64,000 nt of DNA from the NCBI GenBank assembly GCA_031763025.1, contig JASSKH010000031.1, forward strand, positions 3,397,783 through 3,461,782, written 5' to 3'. Under the pieces are notes generated by a model that searched no databases, had not been told where the DNA came from, and saw only the letters and a program-made list of their open reading frames with translations. Of the stretch, positions 32,046-44,200 are shown piece by piece (within the stretch, counting starts at the first letter, position 1; each line of letters starts with the position of its first letter). Made by a program: the position numbers and the translations under genes. This DNA comes from Macrocystis pyrifera. Taxonomy: Eukaryota > Sar > Phaeophyceae > Laminariales > Laminariaceae.

Positions 32046-34143
32046 CAACGGCTTTTGCTTGCTGCCGCTGTTCGGCATGTTTTTTCTTTTTTTTTTGTCC
32101 TCCGGCGGATTGGTAAAAATATAGCTTAAGGTCACCACACTTCCACGTTCCAATTTCGTGTCGTGTGTCAGGTTAACCCATAGCTCCCGTTGCAACATCA
32201 GAACAGGCTGTTGTTACCCCTGGAGTTTGGGCATGTTGACCCGACATGACTGACCCCTGAGAGGGGCAGGTGCGGTGGAGATAGCCACCGGGTAGAGTCA
32301 TCATCTCCGGGTGGCGTGGGACTTGCGCGAGCTCACCACTCACTAAAAAAAAAACCGAGGCTATGAGGCCTTCCCGCCGGATTTGGTCCAGTTACGGTCC
32401 ACCCTACCCGTTGGGGCTTTGGTCACGGCAGGGGTTTGCTTTATCGTTCGAGGATGGCAGTTATATCCAACGGTCCTTTACCTTTCCGTTAAGGTTGTTG
32501 GTGTAATATTGTGGGTTGCCTCCCTGGTGCAGCATTGCGCTGGTTTATATGACAGAGGCAGGAGTTTTTGGTTTGTTTTTTTTTTACTTCAGCGACGTCA
32601 GCTGTGACTTCCAGGCAACGGTTCCCGCCCCAGCGACGCAGCGGCCGCGGACCTTTAGATAGTGGTGTACCTGGTACGTAGTAACCGCAACTATGACACA
32701 GCTATGTCGGCAATCACGGTGACGCAACCGCCCGTACGAGACACCATTCTCAGCACCACTGTAGCCGTCCGTGCAGCAACAACAGTGTGGCCGCGGCCGC
32801 TACACGGCAGCGGCTCCGGTCACCGCGGTGTAGCCACGGTCTCGACGCAGGCAGTGGTCCCAGCAACAACGGCATAGCAGCCACGGGGCCAGAGACATCG
32901 GTATAGCCACCGCGACTATTACACAGCAGCTGTGTCGGCAACAGCAGCGTACCGGGTAGCAAACACCGGGCCACACAGTCGTTTCAGCAATCGCAGTGAG
33001 CCAACCACCCCTGCAGTACCCTCCCTCCCATAAGAAAGCGGGATACGGGCTCAGGCTATATGTTCCTTAGTTTGATAAAGTGGAGGAGTGCTTCACACTA
33101 ACTTCAGGACGCTCCCCCGGGGCTGAGTTTCTTATGGGGATGTTTTCTTGTGACAAGGAATCGGCAGTGTACGGGACACAGCAGCAGCAGCAGTGTCAGC
33201 GACTACAACTAGCCGTGTAGCAAATAAATAGCCGTTTGTACCGACGGTGTCGCCGCCGGCGCTAAAGAGGGAATGGTTGCGGCCCCAGCGACGGAGTGAC
33301 AGCGGGGAAATACAAAGCGGTGAGCTTATATGGCAACCGCAACTAACGGAGACACGGCGGCGGTGTGACCAACGTTTTGTGGCGTAGTAACTGCCAGTGG
33401 GACCCATCTGTGTCAGCATCATATATATATATATATGTATGTAGCGGTGCAGTGTAACCGCAACTATGACAACAGCTGTATCGGTGATCGCGGCGAGGAA
33501 GGCCAATCTCTACGAGACGCAGAAGTGTCAGCGCACCACAGTCGTATGGCACGGCACAGTGATCGAGGGCTTCTCGTCGGCAGAAACCTTCGTAGGAGCC
33601 CAATAGAAAGCGGTGTATGTCGCAAATGGCGCATGCGACGATCGAGGCCGCACTACGTAATGTTTTCTGAAAAAAACTGACTTTGTCGGGGAGCTCATTT
33701 TCCCCACCCTCCAGTATATTCATGAAGGGGATGATTACTACTGTCCAGCAGTATGTCGAGATGGGGAACCTTATTACGACAGTAAGCCGTTGTCTGTTCG
33801 TGAGAGTAGAGAATAACGAGGCGTGTCGATGTAGTGCGTGCTTGTTTTGAGGGTTGGCTGATATTAGAGTTGGCCCTCACCAAGGCAGTAGTCAACCATT
33901 GTAGTGGTTGATTGACCGCGTAGCAGGTGGAACCGCCAGGTGGATGCAGGCCGTGACGGTGCTGCCAAGACTGGTATAGAACACGCGAACAGACAAATTG
34001 TCAATGATAAAAATAAGACAACACTGCTTATTTCTTAAATTTGCGAAGGAAGAAAACAAGAGGAGAGCGCGTAAATTGCCCGAGGTGCAATCCCACGGCC
34101 TACGTACAGCCGTAGGTACGAAACAAGTACTACAAGGCAACAA
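32046..34143. other. downstream of gene 1; diverged tandem repeats, no gene seen
   Basis: Blocks with ACCGCAACTATGACACAGCT, GTCGGCAA and CGGTGTAGCCAC recur diverged between 32680 and 33500. A short (TA)n lies at 33421-33435. Small open frames on both strands have no domains. No polyadenylation signal was identified with confidence. Confidence 0.45.
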
Positions 34144-34230
34144 GGTACCACTTTGTGCCGCAACATAAGAACCAATTGTACATTAATAGTGTATCCGAAA
34201 GGTACATATATTGCGGGACAGAGTGGTGCC
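34144..34230. mobile_element. palindromic MITE, family M5
   Basis: GGTACCACTTTGT left, ACAGAGTGGTGCC right; related to the element at 43013-43099. Confidence 0.6.
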
Positions 34231-34748
34231 TGGTGATACTGTACCAACACAACGATATTGGGTACAAGGCTCCCTCGCCTCCCGGACACGCCTACGTAGG
34301 GGAGGAGTGGCGCAAGAACGACTTGAAAACGACACAGCAAGAACAGCGTGTATAGACATGCGCAGCATATGATACGACATTTTTAGATGTTGTGAAAATA
34401 TCTGCATATTACGGCTGTAATTACTACTGTACTTGCAGACATGTACAATACCAGGTATCTAATATGACCCTTTCAAAACAGCACCCCTTGCTTTTTGAGG
34501 GGGGGAAACATACACGGAAACAAATACGTCGTCGTTTGAGGGCGATTCAAGGCTTCCTGGCCACTCTCGTTTCGCGGCGCGCGGGTGTCACGCCTAATTG
34601 AGCGGGATCAGCATCCAAACAGAACGCTGGCCTATTGGGGCATGTTGGGGGAAATCCCGCCTAATTGAGACAATACCCTTCGACGCCGATGTTGAATTTT
34701 ACCAAGGTATTGTCTTTGCCCTTCTTTCCTCCCTCCTTCCTATTGGTA

Positions 34749-34845
34749 CGGGGGTCCACATAGTAAATAGGACCAAATATTGTCAGTAAAAATAGGTAAA
34801 TATATAAGTTTTTATGTACACCATAGATCCTGTTATTAATAATAG
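34749..34845. mobile_element. micro-MITE, family M1
   Basis: CGGGGGTCCACATAGTAAAT left end with intact core GTAAAAATAGGTAAATATAT; right end degraded after ATAGATCCTGTTA. It abuts the truncated SINE at 34846. Confidence 0.75.
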
Positions 34846-35156
34846 TCGCAACTCATATCCCGGGTCTAGCAGGCTCTTCTCTCTCCTCCTCGCTACGGTT
34901 TACGCCTTGCATTTTTATCGCAAGAATACCTCTCGGCCCTTCATCCCCTCGTCGACTCACATCGAATCGCGCTTATACCCACGCTACTACGAGTACGATT
35001 AGGCGCTCTCAGCACTTGATTCCGCTTTTTTATTTAATTTTGCCAATGAAGTCAAAAGTTCAAAAGTTCGACCTACGTGAGATTCGAACTCCACATCCAG
35101 CATCAACTCCTAGCGTCGTTCGAGAGGCCCCACTAAATAGACCACCGAGCCGATTT
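34846..35156 (-). mobile_element. tRNA-derived SINE, copy 5, third tRNA head, 3'-truncated
   Basis: Read on the minus strand: GGCTCGGTGGTCTATTTAGT, then B box GGAGTTCGAATCTCACG, then a body with GTCGACGAGGGGATGAAGGG and GCGATAAAAATGCAAGGCG, resembling the shared SINE body. It stops where the M1 micro-MITE begins. The head differs from both other types. Confidence 0.6.
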
Positions 35157-36060
35157 TGGATCTAAAAAATTGCTGCCCCGGTACAACAGTATCGTAGCAC
35201 GCTTCTATTACTACTTCCGTGCTGACACAGGTGCAACGAATTTCTCTACCGCCGGGGAAGTTTGCCGCATCTAGTCCTTCCACCCCGTACGGAACTGATG
35301 TCACGAGGTGATCCGTCCGGTATCGCAACGTTTCCCGTCAGCTGAAAAAATGTAACTATTAATACAAGTTTACGACCTCTCGATGCGATTGTGGGCAGTC
35401 GTCAAGCACGTTGTACGAGCGTCCTACACAATGAGCTCGCCGCCACAATTGGCATAGTATGTGCACGGTGGCAGGTAACTGGTGTCAGCATTAGCCTAGA
35501 GGGGTTTAGCGACAGTCAGAACACAAATCAACAACAACAGCTGCTTGCCGTAGTATCCTCGCGCAAAGAAATTGAGCTTGTTAACAGCCCCACAAGAAGA
35601 GCGCTGCAAGTAGTGGTGCCCGAGGCGCTGTGCACGTAGGTATGTACTGTAGCGCTGGTCGTTGTAGAGTTTGGGTCTTTTGGACAGCTTTACGGCAGCT
35701 GTATACGAGTACGACGGGCGAAAACTCGAGTTTGGACAAAGCCTGCAGCGCTCATAAAACCACCATCTATTCACGCAATTCCTTTTTTTAATCCGTACAC
35801 CAGGTACGGTTACACCGGGTATGGTATACACGAAACCGCCGTATAACGGCACCAGGTACGTTCTTGATCGCTTTGGATCTTAACGTTACAAGAGTTTGTG
35901 GAATCTGATCAAACAACTGCCTGTGTACAGTAGGTCCGGAGACACGGAAAAGGGCGGGGGGGGGGGGGGGGGAGGGGGGGGGCAGCCACGGCCAAGCTTT
36001 GCGCTTCGGCGCCAGAGACGTCCCCATCCACGAAGGGGATTCCCTTTTTGGTTCTTACAG
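35157..36060. other. no gene seen; poly(G) at 35956-35981
   Basis: Short frames only. A G-rich block (G runs with one A) lies at 35956-35981. Confidence 0.4.
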
Positions 36061-36160
36061 CACATTATCGCTGTCCGTCTCCACAACATTAGGATCCTTG
36101 TCTCGAAAAATGAAGAGTTCCTCCCAAACATTGACGATGCAAATGCCTCCGAACCCTGAT
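36061..36160 (-). other. exon-like island, strand unresolved
   Basis: Minus strand: acceptor CCCATCAG, then FGGICIVNVWEELFIFRDKD and PNVVETDSDNV, donor GTGCT|GTAAGA. Plus strand: acceptor TTGGTTCTTACAG and an open frame of 30 codons (HIIAVRLHNIRILVSKNEEF). Either could be real; no family recognised. Confidence 0.35.
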
Positions 36161-36339
36161 GGGCTGGTTTGCCGATAGTCTTTTCACAGAAATTCGTTTC
36201 ACTCTTGGGGCCGGTCGGAACACATCTGACCTCTCGTGAGCAGCGTTGAAGGAGCAGAAGACGGCCGGCGATGCTCCACGTGCAGTACGTGGCAAAAACA
36301 CACAAACACACACACAAAAAAAAAAAAAAAGAAAAAGTG

Positions 36340-36770
36340 CCAAAGCAACGGCATGCCGGCCGACGCCACCAGTGAAGGCGTCCTGAATGGATTTCAGAAT
36401 CGGAACGGCATAATCATCGACGAGTTGATGCCAAACACGGATAGCAGCCCTTCCAACGCGCGCATCCCAACAATCAACAAGGCGAAAGAAGAAGATGTTG
36501 GGTGGACGAAAAAGTCGCATTTCGTACGCCGTGCTGGGGCAGCAGCTATCCGCATCTCACCTCCTGCCTGCCTGCAGCAGAACCCTCTCTCCCTCTTCTC
36601 ACTTTTTCTTTTCTCTCTCTCTCCCTCTCGCTCTCTTTATCTCTCACATACATTTTCGGCTGACGAGACAGCAGTAGTCGGGTCCCTTCCCCACCCGCCC
36701 CACCCAGCTGGTCGAAATAGATGCCGGTACCGTCGAACGAAAGCATGACTAGTACGAGTGCCCGAGGTAG
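36340..36770. other. possible exons around a (CT)n tract, not resolved
   Basis: Open frames on both strands (minus: RLVDCWDARVGRAAIRVWHQ; plus: NGIIIDELMPNTDSSPSNAR) and a short minus-strand island MLSFDGTGIYFDQL near 36.72 kb. A CT-rich microsatellite lies at 36606-36640. No domain recognised, so no gene is called. Confidence 0.3.
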
Positions 36771-39310
36771 GTGTAGCAAATCAAACAGCGATCACGCCCA
36801 ACTTTTACTTTCTCCCGGAGGCCTCATTCATCACCGACTCTTCTCCTCCATCCCGAAAGTTTGCGCGGCATTCCGGGCAAATTCTCACAGCCGGCAAGCT
36901 AGCCCTATCCGCCCGTCTGCGGGAGGGGGGTGCCGCAAGCAACACATGATCTGTGAAGAAAACACGATAAAACCCTAGAAGGGGAAGTAATTAGTTAGGC
37001 CTGAAAAGATGAAAACATAGCAACCACACTACCCGGGACGTGCACACGACGAGGAATAACGCCAAACACAACAAAACCAGCAACCCTCGATAGAGTACAG
37101 CCCTCCCTGGCTTTCTCCCCACAACAAACTACAGCCCTCCTATGCTTTGTCCCTACAATAGACTACTGCCCTCCTCGCCTTTCTTCCTTCTACTACTACT
37201 GCTAGCAAACACACTAGTTTGGCGTATGCGCCAATGAGCCCGGTGGGCCAAGCGAAGCTCAAATTCTCCCGTAAAATTAATCCGCCGAAAGCACCCCGAA
37301 AATTTTATTCGCGATATAAAGTAAATCCCGCAAAAGTTATCCTCCAACCTGAGTCGGATCAAAGGACGATAACGCGCGGACTTCTCTTCCTAATAAACGA
37401 ATAAAGGCGACCAACAAACCACCAACAGAAACGGTTCAGCTGGAAGTTCCACCTCGCCGTACGGCTAGGTGGATCATATTCGCAAACGAGCCTGTAGTTT
37501 GGGTTTTATACTTTTTGTGTGCTTTTCCCCAATAGGTGCCCACAACGCGCTTCCACCTGCCTACTGGTGGAATCAACACTCCAAGAACAGGGCGAAGATA
37601 TGAGCCGATTTTTTCTCTAAGGCAGGGGGGACAGACGAAGCGAGGAAAGTGGCTTCGAAAAGAGCTTGTCGAGACCTTTCCACATCAGTACCGCTTGGCG
37701 TTTGCATTCATACCCGTTGCCGAAAAAAATTAGCTCGGAAAACCGTTCGACGGGGGGAGGGGGGAGTTATCAGTCTCGCGTGTCATACGGTAGTCCGCCT
37801 ACGTCTCACAGAAAACTCGCTCCGATTGCGGCGCATCAGGGGCACCCTCCTCGCTCATAGCGTAATCCATCCGCGAATTACATCATACGGGTGTGACCTC
37901 ATCTGTTTTTGCTTTTTTGTTTTTATTGCAAAGCTTCAGCTTCACACTGGCAACTCAACTCCACAACAAAACAACCAGTACACGAATCAAAGCACGCAAT
38001 CTTTCGCCTCCACGTTGAGATTACGAGTTCACAGTGAAAGCACGCGCGCTCTTTATTCAGGAAAAAAACGCGCCTCACGGAACCAAAACCACCGCGATCT
38101 TGCTCCCCGTGACTCACTAGGGTTGAAGCACAACAAAAAGAAGCACAGCGTATATCGCGCACGATTCTTTTGGTATGCGCATCGTCCACCCCGAGCATGT
38201 CCCGCACTCCGCAAAAAGTCAAACGCGCACATTCTCCGAGCGGTCGCCATACTCGTTACGAAACACAATCGTACTCTCCTCTGCTCAGCGCGCTCACGTT
38301 CTCCGAACGGTCACCTCACTCGCTACGAAAAAAACAAGAGCATGCTCCCCCTAGTTGCTCTCCTACGACCAATCTATCCGTGGGCCTCCGTGCGTGACTC
38401 GGGTGAGCTCGTCGTGGAAGATTTTTGAGGGGAGTCCCTCCCGCCCTTCCCACAAAAAAAAGCGCCACAGACAAACCAGGCGGTACCTTCCAGCTCGTCG
38501 TTCTAGTTTGCATCGCTTGCTTCCCGCCGCCGGCCTGCCGTGCGCTCTCGGACAAAAAGTGTCAAAAACTCACAACAGACCCGAAGAAGCTTTGCCAAAG
38601 CGCTCCGACAAGGTTGCCGGGGCGTTGCCGAAGGGTACCGATATATGAAGAAGAAAAAAAGAAAAGAAAGAAAAAAGAGCAAACAGCTCCGTGCCGAGTC
38701 GTGAAAGGCAAGGAAACACCGCATCTCTCTTCCAAAACCCTCTGCCGCGCACGTAAGCTGCGAGGCAGAAAGGGTGACCACGTACTATTGATGCGTACGT
38801 AGCCTAAAAAAAAAAAAAAAAAAAAAACGCGTCAATATCAACAGCGTGGCGGCCGTAGGACACCGAAACCCAACCGATTTTGTGGTCGCCGTGTCTACTA
38901 GGCTATGTATCTACTGAACCCATCCCGGATTTCCCTGACACCAACATGTTCCAAAAAAGTGAAGGACCATTTGAGTATTCATAGCAACAACAAAAATATC
39001 CTCATATCCGCGAAATCATGGTATTTTTTTCAGAGGCCCTCGCTTGCCTTCCTCGCATCCGCAATCAACAGTCGGGCGACAAAGTTATCATTTGCCGCCT
39101 CTTCCTCCTCCTCCTCCTCCTCCTCCTCCTCCTCCGCCTCCAGAAAAGCAAATATATTGTCTCCGTCCAGAAAACAAAAGAGATTCTCTTCGCGTGCCGG
39201 TACACACGAAAACGAGTGACGCGGGACCTTCGGTGCACTCAGTAAAGCTTGCTCGGGCTCATACCTCTCGCCCTAAACCCTTCCACACAACGGAGCATAA
39301 CATAGCTCAT
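36771..39310. other. no gene recognised
   Basis: The longest frame (37649-38428, +, 259 codons) is low in recognisable structure, rich in Arg/Ser/His, and crosses near-repeated DNA (CTCCGAGCGGTC/CTCCGAACGGTC), so it is not called. (TCC)n at 39103-39136, poly(A) near 38806-38826. Confidence 0.4.
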
Positions 39311-39311
39311 C

Positions 39312-39572
39312 TAGAACCTGCATGTGCCGTTATGATGTGTTTTGCTGTGCGGAACGTGTGCAGCTAGCATGCATCCCGTCCTGGAAACATGTCGCAGAAC
39401 ATGCAGATCGTACTGTTTGCCCCCTGCAAACACGATCCAGATCATACCATACGATACCATCCCAGAACATCGGGAGTGCATCTGCCCTGAGAGAACTGTA
39501 CATCACTTAAGCGGCGACCTGATCTGATCTGATCTGATCTGATCTGATCTGTCCGATGCAGGAAATCTTCCT
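39312..39572. repeat. GATC-rich dispersed repeat R4, copy b
   Basis: Core with CATGTGCCGTTATGATGTG and GTCCTGGAAACATGTCG, followed by (TGATC)n at about 39515-39550. Confidence 0.6.
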
Positions 39573-39817
39573 ATTCACTAGTGGTGGTAGTGGTGGTGGT
39601 CACCAAGTTGACCACAGCCTCCCCCTCTTTTTTGCATCGGCGGTGTCTACCTCACGCCCCTCCAGGCGACCGCAAAAAAAAAAAACAAAAGAACAGAACA
39701 CCAAAACAAAAACAAACAACGCCTAAAACGAAAACAATAGGCGCGAAAACCTATACCTGGTAATAATGGATGAAAAACAACAAGCAAACAAACAAAAAAA
39801 GAACGCAAACAAAATTA

Positions 39818-39818
<1 letters not shown>

Positions 39819-39884
<66 letters not shown>
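39819..39884. repeat. poly(G) tract of about 66
   Basis: Uninterrupted G from about 39819 to 39884, among the longest homopolymers in the window. Confidence 0.95.
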
Positions 39885-39885
<1 letters not shown>

Positions 39886-40149
39886 AGGGGGAGGGGTGGG
39901 GATGTATACGCCCTCACACCCAGCACGATTAGCCAATAGTCTTGACGCCCACAATAATTTCCAGCTGATGACACTTTCGTCGGGTCAGCGTCGTGGCTTC
40001 TCCACTGCAAACCTAATCCACCTGACATCAGCGGAACGACGGTGCCTGGGTCGTTGCGATGTCCCAGACGTCCGACGACAAACGATCTAATTGGCTAACA
40101 AAAACACCCATGGTTGGTCCCAAGAGGTGCAGCGTCTGCCATCGGCCCG

Positions 40150-41035
40150 TGCCGTGCTTTTTTCACGCACAGCACGCACGGTTCCAGTTCAGAACGGTTC
40201 CCCGCTGAGAATATTTCCAAAATAACGGTTCCCGTTCAGAACGGCCTCAGCAGCGGTTTCCGTTCAGAGCGGTTCGAAGAACGGTTTCAAATCAGAACTC
40301 GAAGCCGTGCGGCATGGCCAACGGGCCGGGAGAAACACAAACACAGTGGGCGAGTGTCCAAAAGGCCCCGATATTGAAGACCCATATGGTAGAAAAAAAC
40401 CAACCAACGTGTCCAATGTACCGAATGGTGAATGAAGATGGTTCGTTTGAAAAAAGAGAAAAAAAAAAAAAAAAGGTTTCCAACGTGCCGAATTTTTGGA
40501 GTAACGTTGGTCGACAACCACGAAACCCAGCAGTGAGTGTCCAACCTACCCACCTACTGTAAGAAGATGTTGGAGACCGTTGGCATCCAACGCAACCAAA
40601 TGTGGGAGACCGTTGGTTCCTAAAACAGCATCTCGCATGCTCAGAGCGGTCAACGCAACAGCGTCCCATGAGAGGACGCCAAGTACGTCACGGCATCAGT
40701 TCATCTCAAGCGCTCCACGTCAGAGCTTCCCGTCAGCAATACGCGGCAGTGGAGCTCGCGATTGATGGGAACCCCTCTACTACTGGGGGGAAAACACACA
40801 CACACACACACACACAGAAAAAAAATCCAAAAATCATTCCATTCCAAGTCCGTTCGCCCTAAAAACCAACGTGAATGATGCACTTCTAAATATCGTTTTT
40901 TTGAAAGGACTGACTGACTGCACCATCCTTTTCTGATACGACCAACAAACCATTAAACAAACAATCAAAATCAACAAACCAAAAAAAAAAAAAAACGCTC
41001 GGAAATGTGTTTAATGAAGAGCGGGCGTCATTTTT
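40150..41035. other. no gene seen
   Basis: Repeated GTTC-type motifs (GTTCAGAACGGTT) at 40176-40285, poly(A) at 40459-40474, (CA)n at 40794-40815, and the repeated phrase GGAGACCGTTGG. Downstream flank of gene 2. Confidence 0.4.
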
Positions 41036-41066
41036 TTGTTTGCATTGTGGAGAAAAAAAAAAAAAG

Positions 41067-41067
41067 G

Positions 41068-41108
<41 letters not shown>
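41067..41108. repeat. poly(G) tract just past the gene 2 stop
   Basis: About 41 consecutive G on the plus strand (poly(C) in the gene 2 sense strand), starting some 10 bases downstream of the stop codon. Confidence 0.95.
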
Positions 41109-41109
<1 letters not shown>

Positions 41110-41116
41110 AAGGGGG

Positions 41117-41290
41117 CTAATAACGAGTCCCATTGACGGCGTCCACCGGGAACCTGTAACCGAGGCTGACCATCTCGCAGGCCATCGCGTCGTGACTCGA
41201 TCGGCAAAGTTTCCGCACGCGCTTTTGGTCGTGTTCGGGCACGCTCCCTGTCAACCGCACCCTTGTAATTGGAAACTCCATCGTCCGCGC
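41117..41290 (-). CDS. Gene 2 last exon
   Basis: ARTMEFPITRVRLTGSVPEH, then DQKRVRKLCRSSHDAMACEM and VSLGYRFPVDAVNGTRY, stop TAG at 41117-41119. Acceptor CCTTAACAG. Phase 0 matches the preceding exon. Confidence 0.88.
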   Translation of the reverse strand, partial: ARTMEFPITRVRLTGSVPEHDQKRVRKLCRSSHDAMACEMVSLGYRFPVDAVNGTRY

Positions 41291-44200
41291 CTGTTAAGGT
41301 CACAAAAAAAAAAAAAACACACAAAAAAAGACACATACACGCACACACAGCACACACAGCAGTTCCGCTCCAATCAGAGATGTACACCCGGTCACGATTC
41401 CGCTGGCGTGGCAATAACAGAGTGAAAGCGCTACCAGGCATATTACAGAGACATGAGTTGGATGGTTGAAAGTCGTCCTCCGTCCGCCAGGTAGCAGTTG
41501 ACAATGTTAATTGTGAGTTGGCTGCAGCGTTGCGAACTGCGAACAATGTCCCACTGCATCGGTTTCTTCGTTCGTGGAAGGCTTCTTTTTCTTCGGGTTG
41601 CGCATTTCCCCGTGAGGCCACTCGCCCAGAGAAGGAGGGAGAGAGAGAGAAAGGGCTATAAGAGGTCTATATATACTGCAACAGCTCATGCATGGCGCAT
41701 AAAAAAAACATCGCCATCGACGATGCCGGTACCGCAGTGCTGAAGGCCGTTCGTGGGCGTCTACTTGACCTCGACAAAAATAGCGCCAGGCGGCTATTGA
41801 CAGTCGACTACCGTCGGTCAGTTGTCTGGTTTCGTCAGCCAAGTACGGTACTATTGCGGGGGGGCATAGCAGATAGGACCAAATATTGTGGATGATCTAC
41901 AGATAGGTCATCTACGGAGAGATCCTCAGACAAATCATCTACAGACAGATCATATCTACAGATAGATCATCTACTACAGATAGATCATCTACTACAGATA
42001 GATCATCTACAGATATAATCAACTACAGAGAGACCACCCACAGATAGATCATGTACAGACAGATCATCAACAATCTACAGATATATCGTCTAGATCCCAA
42101 CCTGCCGTTGTGACGTGATGTGCAGGATCTGTAGGGTACAGATGATCCAACCCAGGAAAGGTGTCTTACATCGTGAGGATTGCACTGCTCCGACACAGCT
42201 ACACCAGCGATAACATAGATCAGGGATCTATTAATAGCTGCCCTGATCTGATACGATATGATCTCCATGATCTGATCTTCTCTGCTCGGCGCGGGAAAGG
42301 GTCGCACTGGCTGAAGGAGAAGCAGCAGCAGCAGCAGCAGCCGCAGCGACCACAAGAAAAAAAAAAAACACACGCACACACACAGACAAAAAAAAACACA
42401 TGGAAAAAAAAAACAATGGGATTCGCAGCAGCACAGAAAACCCCACCAATATCACACCGCGAACACCGAAAGGAAGCAACCAAAGGGTACTCGAAAAAAC
42501 ACCCTTACAGTTCCGTACCACGGTGAAGACCGTTGAGCTCGCACAGGGGGCGCGCTCGTTTTCTCGGCGCCCTCACGTATATCACCCTTTACTGTTCTCC
42601 ACAACCAAAGGCAATAAAGGTGCCACATAAAAGTCGAACACTTATGTTTTCGGAAAGTGCCTCTCGACCAGATATTATCCGAAAACACCCTTTGTTTCGG
42701 TTTTTTTTTTTGCGGCGAAAACCCCTCCCGTTCTGGCAAAAAAATAAAAAATAAAGAATCGAGCGCTGGAAAAACGATCGCGCAGACCCACGGTAGTACG
42801 AACTCAGAAGCTCTTTCGCGGTACGTATCGACGAGACACAGTACCTAACGGGATACTTCGTACTGGTGAGCATCACAGCCAATCCACATGGTCACCCGGA
42901 TGGATGGAGTAAATACGACCATAGTAAATACGACCAAATATTCATAGTAAAGAAAGGAAAATATACAGGTTTTTGTGTATAACCTAGGTCCTATTTACCC
43001 GTAATATTAACACGTACCACTTTGTACGAAATTGTAAGCACCATTTGGTATTCAAACCAATGCCTCAGCGGTTCTAATAATTTCGTCCAAAGTGGTACGA
43101 GATATATCATATAAGGTTAAGAGAGGGGGTGAAATCTTTACTACAAATGTTGGGAGAAAATCTCAGGGGAGAACAAAAAACCTAACGAGGCGGACAAAGG
43201 AAATCAGGGAGCGCTATTACGGGGGACCATAGTAAATAGGATCAAATATTGTTAAGTAAAAATAGGGAAATATATAGGTTTTTGTGTGTACCGTAGGTCC
43301 TATTTACCATGTTCCCCGTAATAGCTACCTTTTAGGGAAGCTGAACGTAGCGCAGTGGGGAGGGGGGAGATCAGTCTACTTAGTGACCCCAGATCTGAGC
43401 TATGACCATATATGCAAATTATATATAAATATACACAAGAGTAATAAATGGGATGGAAAAAAAAAACAGGGGAGATACTCGTAGCTCACCGCTATGTTGT
43501 TGGCCTTAAGGTGGAATCCCAGGACCGCCTCCGAGTCGATCTCGGAGCCCATTTTAGCGCCGTCCGCATCGATGAAGGTAGAGATGCGGTTCATCATCAC
43601 CTGTCACCGAAAAAAAAACAAACAAACAAAAACAAACAAACAAACCAACAAGGGGTGAAGTCAGTCTCGAACGGCAGAAAAACAAAAGCGGAACGTCGCT
43701 ACACACCGCAATCGGCGTGCCGCGGCGTGTGCCCATCTGCGGCAGGGATTGTCAGGGTCGACGACATTCGGCGTCCTGGTGCTGCGCGGGTTGGTCGATT
43801 CAATTCTGCATACTACACACCAGTCTACCCCCGATATCGTGCCTGCTGGGCTGTTTCTTGATCCCTTTTCGCCTGCCTAGGCTCGTCTAACAGAACCTTG
43901 ACCGGGTTTAACGCGAGTCTCTCATGAGCGCCATCCTTCTAAGGGCCCGCATAACCTGCCCACACTCGCGTCCTCTGTCTTTCCGCAGCACGCTACGAAG
44001 AAAATGAGGCGGTATCTGGCCACGATGTCAGACGCGCCATCCCCTACGACAGCACAACTTAAGGCCTTGCAGAACAAGCCAAGCCAGTCCCCGCACGGCT
44101 AAAGCCGGGTCACGCTACAGGTCGGCGGCGGCGATCGCCATCATGGTGGGCATCGCGTGCGGACTGTTTTCTTGATTTTTCGCGTAACCGTCACACGTCG

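Noticed and set aside
37649..38428. 259-codon open frame, longest in its region
   Set aside because: No domain, Arg/Ser/His-rich, crosses near-repeated DNA and has no splice or promoter support.
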